Shown piece after piece: positions 5,991-8,844 of a stretch of 8,844 nt of DNA. Position numbers and translations under genes: made by a program. Source of the DNA: Bacteroidota bacterium (GTDB lineage Bacteria; Bacteroidota; Ignavibacteria; Ignavibacteriales; Melioribacteraceae); NCBI GenBank assembly GCA_021786655.1, contig JAJYMU010000222.1:1-8844 (forward strand). Reading direction: 5' to 3'. Numbering within the stretch: position 1 is the stretch's first letter; every line of letters starts with the position of its first letter. A model generated the notes under the pieces. It saw only the letters and a program-made list of their open reading frames with translations, had not been told where the DNA came from and made no database searches.

Positions 5991-6206
5991 TTCCGATTAA
6001 GTATTGTCTTCAAGAAATATAAATGAATACCTTTTTAGTTGCACGAATTTTTATTGAAACAAAAAGCGGCTTAAGACAATTATCAAAAGCATGCAATACT
6101 GCATGGATTTTTTTAAATCTAAAAACATAATTATTTGAACCAAAATGCATTATGTTCGTGTTAGGAAAAATAAAAAATACACGACAGGCATTTAACGATA
6201 TACGGA
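5991..6206. other. 216-base divergent intergenic region with a small hairpin
   Basis: This AT-rich gap separates the divergent DUF2905 and PspC genes and must hold both promoters, but I see no convincing pair of promoter hexamers for either. I find no open reading frame, tRNA or known riboswitch. The one clear structure is CATGCA (6090-6095), a 4-base loop and TGCATG (6100-6105), followed on the plus strand by GATTTTTTT. This looks like a weak intrinsic terminator with no gene upstream on that strand. Confidence 0.4.
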
Positions 6207-6917
6207 ATGACCGAAGAACAAAACAATAAAGAGCCCTTTGAAGAAAATCTTTTTGAGCAGATGGAAAACGCTCCGCCGGCAGTTTCCATCAAACGACTTC
6301 AGCGGTCACGATCCGATGTTATAATCACCGGCACATGTTCCGGCATTGCAAAATACTTCGACACGGACGTTGCAAACATTAGACTTATTGCAATTCTAAG
6401 TCTACTACTTGGCGGATGGAGCGTTGTTGCCTATCTCATAACCGCCGCTCTGCTGCCTGTTGAACAAAACCCGGAAGAACTTGCCGAAGTTGAAAGAGCT
6501 AATCAAAGAAAAGAAAATTTCAGAGTTATGTTTAGCGGTATGTTAATTCTTGTCGGCTTCCATTTTGCGTTCGTGCAGATTGGATTCATTACTGGCAGCA
6601 GATCATTCCTTTTTCCCAACAGCTTTGTGTTCCCGCTGCTTTCAATTGCAATTGGTGTTTATATAATATTATCCAAGCGTAAACTTTCAGAGAAAAGCGA
6701 GGAACCGCTGCCAACTTTAAAGCGTACAAGAGATAACAGAATTATTTTGGGCGTATGCGGCGGTATCGGAAAATATTTGAATGTGGACGAAACCGCAGTT
6801 AGAATAATTTTCATCTTTGCAGTTTTATTAACCCTGGGTTTATTTGCGGTTGGGTACATAGCTATTGGTTTATCAACTCAATTAGAAGAAGAGAAGAAGG
6901 TTGAGACGCAGCAATAA
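6207..6917 (+). CDS. Membrane protein with two PspC domains
   Basis: A 236-residue inner-membrane protein containing the PspC domain (PF04024) twice. The first spans about 29-87: RLQRSRSDVIITGTCSGIAKYF, then one long hydrophobic region ending ALLPVEQ. The second spans about 171-225: LKRTRDNRIILGVCGGIGKYL, then hydrophobic AVLLTLGLFAVGYIAIGL. Between them are two further membrane segments (about 107-129 and 136-155). PspC proteins act in the phage-shock response, sensing envelope stress or binding PspA; single-domain forms are usual, so this is an internal duplication. The first copy has CSGIAKY where the second has the more typical CGGIGKY. The N-terminal 28 residues are acidic and probably cytoplasmic. 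Its 3' end overlaps the LiaF-like gene by 17 bases, so the two are translationally linked. Envelope-stress function is inferred from the domain. Confidence 0.9.
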   Translation: MTEEQNNKEPFEENLFEQMENAPPAVSIKRLQRSRSDVIITGTCSGIAKYFDTDVANIRLIAILSLLLGGWSVVAYLITAALLPVEQNPEELAEVERANQRKENFRVMFSGMLILVGFHFAFVQIGFITGSRSFLFPNSFVFPLLSIAIGVYIILSKRKLSEKSEEPLPTLKRTRDNRIILGVCGGIGKYLNVDETAVRIIFIFAVLLTLGLFAVGYIAIGLSTQLEEEKKVETQQ

Positions 6918-7407
6918 CATAATTATCGGTTTGAGTTTTTTAATTTACGGCGTACTTTCATTATTGAACGGTTACGGGGTAATCAATACTGGAAGCAGCG
7001 TGATTATAGGAATTACGTTTTGCTTTTACGGAATTGCAACCGTCAACCAGACTTTCGGAAATGATGAAAGAGGGAAATTATTTTTTGCTTCCGTTATCTT
7101 TCTAATTGGCGTTGTTCTTCTAGTGAAATCGCATTTTGAATTACTTGACAGCCGCGGAATAATATTCACTTCCATTCTTTTTATCGGCGGGGCTGCACTT
7201 CTTATTTTATTCTTAGAAAATTTCAAAGAGAAAGTTTTTCTATATACCGGTTCAATTCTAATCTTGCTGGGAATTTTGTCTGCAACTTTTTTTAGAAACT
7301 ACGGATTGTTCAGCCTGGCAAATAAGATTGGAAATTTATTCGAGTACTTCTGGCCTGTTCTCTTGATCGTTTTCGGTATCAGTCTTTTTATCAACAGAAA
7401 AAAGTAG
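6901..7407 (+). CDS. LiaI/LiaF-like multi-pass membrane protein (TTG start)
   Basis: A 168-residue, almost wholly hydrophobic protein with about six membrane segments (near 8-26, 33-50, 60-76, 86-105, 115-132 and 146-165). It ends with the motif YFWPVLLIVFGISLFINRKK, typical of the LiaI-LiaF-like (DUF5668-type) membrane domain. In Firmicutes LiaF restrains the LiaRS envelope-stress system; in other phyla such proteins often accompany PspC, as here. It lacks the soluble C-terminal half of true LiaF. The proposed start is TTG at 6901, inside the end of the PspC gene, which places MRRSNN before the first helix. The purine-rich run GAAGAAGAGAAGAAGG directly upstream would serve as ribosome site, although its last bases touch the TTG. 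A second TTG at 6931 is possible but would cut into the first helix. It converges on the anti-sigma gene with 2 bases between stops. Confidence 0.75.
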   Translation: MRRSNNIIIGLSFLIYGVLSLLNGYGVINTGSSVIIGITFCFYGIATVNQTFGNDERGKLFFASVIFLIGVVLLVKSHFELLDSRGIIFTSILFIGGAALLILFLENFKEKVFLYTGSILILLGILSATFFRNYGLFSLANKIGNLFEYFWPVLLIVFGISLFINRKK

Positions 7408-7409
7408 TT

Positions 7410-8567
7410 CTATCTGCCGCGTTGAAAACCTTTCTGAACCCCAGTTCCGGTCAAATAAACACTCGATGATGGTGTTGCAGAACCGCCGCTTAACTCAACG
7501 GTAACTTCAAATCCGTCTATTAGTTCTTTCGGAAGGAATGGGAACGACGTAATTCTAATAAATTCGTTTCCAGTCGGTTGATAAGCTCCAAGTGAATACG
7601 CTTGCCCTTTGTTCATTATCCAAACCTGATATGCTTGATTGGGCTGCAGCGGTTTTGGATTTCTGAATTGAATCAATCCTTCTTTCTCTGCAAACGAAAG
7701 CAGTAATCTGGCAGAACCTTTTTCGGCGGCATCCTTACTTGCAAGATCGTACATCGAAATATCTTTGTAGTTGAAGAACTCGACCAACGCATTATAGTTG
7801 GCAACAAATTTATTTGCCGTTATGATAGAAATATTTAACTGAGTTACGTCTGTTTTCAAGTCTTCAACTTGCCGCCGCAAGGAATCGACCGATGAATAAG
7901 TATAGTAACCGAGCAGCATAAAAAGTATAATCGTCAACATAATGGCTATCCAACCGGCAATACCGGAAGAAGTATTTTTCTCGGCATCAGCAGTTTCAAT
8001 CAATGGTGTATGCTGAATCGTTGAACTGATTTGAGTTGGCGGCGGTGCGGGTTGACTTTCTTCGAACGCTTTAATCGATTCCAATCGTTCCGGTTTAGTA
8101 GCTGATGTTTTTTTTGTTACAACATCATCAGCACCTTTTTGCAGATCGCTGCTTTTTTTCAATTCCTCTTCCATCGATTTAACGGGAGAAGTAATTGGTT
8201 TGGTTCTCCTGTCTGCATAAGTTAGAGTAGTCATCTTTGGACGAGCCGGCGGAGTTGATTCGGTTTTTGTTACACCGCGAGTTGTGCCGAACGTGGAATT
8301 GGTTTTGCGGGTGCTGATCAGTTTCGCTTTGATTTCATCTTTCATTCCGATCAACTTCTTGGCAACCATATCTTTGATTCCCGCATCCGGCTGTTCCAAT
8401 TCTAATATTACCGGAATCATCGAAACGATATTCTGCAATTCTCCCAGTTCACGATCCGGCAGTTCTCCACCTTGAGCCAAATATTCTTTGAACTGTGCGT
8501 AGTTATCGGGGTCCATGCAGCCGGCGGCAAATGCAGAAATCATTTCATGAATAATTTGGTCTGCCAT
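7410..8567 (-). CDS. RskA-type membrane anti-sigma factor
   Basis: A 385-residue single-pass membrane protein that probably binds and holds the ECF sigma factor encoded just upstream. The order is: a cytoplasmic N-terminal sigma-binding region (about 1-85, starting MADQIIHEMISAFAAGCMDP); a long Ser/Thr/Pro/Lys-rich linker (about 86-200); one membrane segment, GIAGWIAIMLTIILFMLLGYY (about 202-222); a likely coiled coil (about 226-255); and a C-terminal RskA domain (about 285-375) with AYQVWIMNKGQAYSLGAY and FEVTVELSGGSATPSSSVYL. The N-terminus has one His and one Cys but not the HxxxCxxC zinc motif, as in RskA-like factors. The linker is unusually long. Its ATG comes one base after the sigma stop codon, and GAGAG inside the sigma gene's end is the ribosome site, so the pair is translationally coupled. 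RskA proteins are released by regulated proteolysis; the signal here is unknown. Confidence 0.88.
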   Translation of the reverse strand: MADQIIHEMISAFAAGCMDPDNYAQFKEYLAQGGELPDRELGELQNIVSMIPVILELEQPDAGIKDMVAKKLIGMKDEIKAKLISTRKTNSTFGTTRGVTKTESTPPARPKMTTLTYADRRTKPITSPVKSMEEELKKSSDLQKGADDVVTKKTSATKPERLESIKAFEESQPAPPPTQISSTIQHTPLIETADAEKNTSSGIAGWIAIMLTIILFMLLGYYTYSSVDSLRRQVEDLKTDVTQLNISIITANKFVANYNALVEFFNYKDISMYDLASKDAAEKGSARLLLSFAEKEGLIQFRNPKPLQPNQAYQVWIMNKGQAYSLGAYQPTGNEFIRITSFPFLPKELIDGFEVTVELSGGSATPSSSVYLTGTGVQKGFQRGR

Positions 8568-8568
8568 T

Positions 8569-8844
8569 TTATTCTCTCACCAACGAATCGCGTAAACTGT
8601 GAAGTGCCGTCATTACTTTGCTTCGAACTGTTTCAACCGGAACGTTAAGCTTGTCCGCAATTTCATCAACTGCATATCCTTCGTAATAAGCAAGATGTAA
8701 AACATATTTCTGAGTATCGGTAAGCCGTCCTAATGCTTGTTCAATTTTTGGTTTTAAAGTGAACGCCGTATTGAAATCCAAACTATCCATGTCGGGAGGA
8801 AAGGATGGAAGGATGCTGTAGTCTTCGTATTCATCATCATAAAA
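8569..8844 (-). CDS. ECF RNA polymerase sigma factor, C-terminal 91 residues (cut by window edge)
   Basis: The frame is open to the window edge, so the Met at 8790 is internal, not the start. The visible part begins with an acidic inter-domain linker (FYDDEYEDYSILPSFPPD) and then the sigma-70 region 4 domain: IEQALGRLTDTQKYVLHLAY, YEGYAVDEIADKLNVPVETV and RSKVMTALHSLRDSLVRE. The second segment is the helix-turn-helix that contacts the -35 element; ETVRSKVMTALHSLR matches the typical recognition helix. Region 2, which binds the -10 element and core polymerase, lies outside the window. ECF sigma factors direct transcription of stress regulons, and this one is followed immediately by a membrane RskA-type anti-sigma factor, the usual arrangement for envelope or redox sensing. 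Its promoter is not visible here. Confidence 0.92.
   Translation of the reverse strand, partial: FYDDEYEDYSILPSFPPDMDSLDFNTAFTLKPKIEQALGRLTDTQKYVLHLAYYEGYAVDEIADKLNVPVETVRSKVMTALHSLRDSLVRE

Noticed and set aside
8569..8790. Stand-alone 73-residue helix-turn-helix protein beginning at 8790
   Set aside because: The frame remains open to the window edge and continues as the acidic linker expected between sigma regions 2 and 4, so this is the end of a larger sigma factor.

Overview
The window is a moderately AT-rich, gene-dense bacterial chromosome segment. It holds twelve protein genes, two of them cut by the window edges, and no rRNA, tRNA, CRISPR array or transposase. The longest stretch without a gene is 216 bases. 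The gene mix (serC beside a DUF1015 gene, DUF2203, DUF2905, PspC with a LiaF-like membrane protein, a four-helix-bundle gene of the 23S intervening-sequence type) and the protein style suggest the Bacteroidota/Chlorobiota/Ignavibacteriota lineage, probably an Ignavibacteria-like organism. This placement is inferred from protein flavour, not from a marker gene.

Layout. Positions 1-1651 (minus strand) hold the N-terminal part of phosphoserine aminotransferase SerC, preceded by a DUF1015 gene. They are separated by a 62-bp pair of hairpins bounded by GTAG and CTAC, which looks like a REP/BIME element. Positions 1766-2987 (minus) hold a MarR-family regulator followed by a pirin. A perfect palindrome lies in the promoter region between them, and its half-site recurs upstream of marR. 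The marR gene has no ATG, GTG or TTG start at its expected N-terminus. Positions 3120-3500 (plus) hold a DUF2203 gene, divergent from marR, with a 9-1-9 palindrome over its probable promoter. Positions 3516-3947 (minus) hold an OsmC-family protein. Positions 4018-4368 (minus) hold a four-helix-bundle protein gene bracketed by a perfect 12-bp inverted repeat. Positions 4424-5990 (minus) hold a small DUF2905 membrane protein followed by an AzgA-type purine permease.

From 6207 the content turns to the cell envelope and stress control. A protein with two PspC domains overlaps a LiaF-like six-segment membrane protein (plus strand). Converging on them is an ECF sigma factor (cut by the right edge) followed one base later by an RskA-type membrane anti-sigma factor (minus strand).

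How the genes may work together. SerC makes serine, and the DUF1015 gene is a common but uncharacterised companion of serine biosynthesis genes. MarR probably represses itself and the pirin. The sigma/anti-sigma pair probably senses the envelope, and the neighbouring PspC/LiaF-like pair would be a natural target, though no shared promoter was identified. Nothing here is clearly a new defence or mobile system. The most unusual items are the GTAG-bounded hairpin pair, the inverted repeat around the four-helix-bundle gene, and the non-canonical start of marR.
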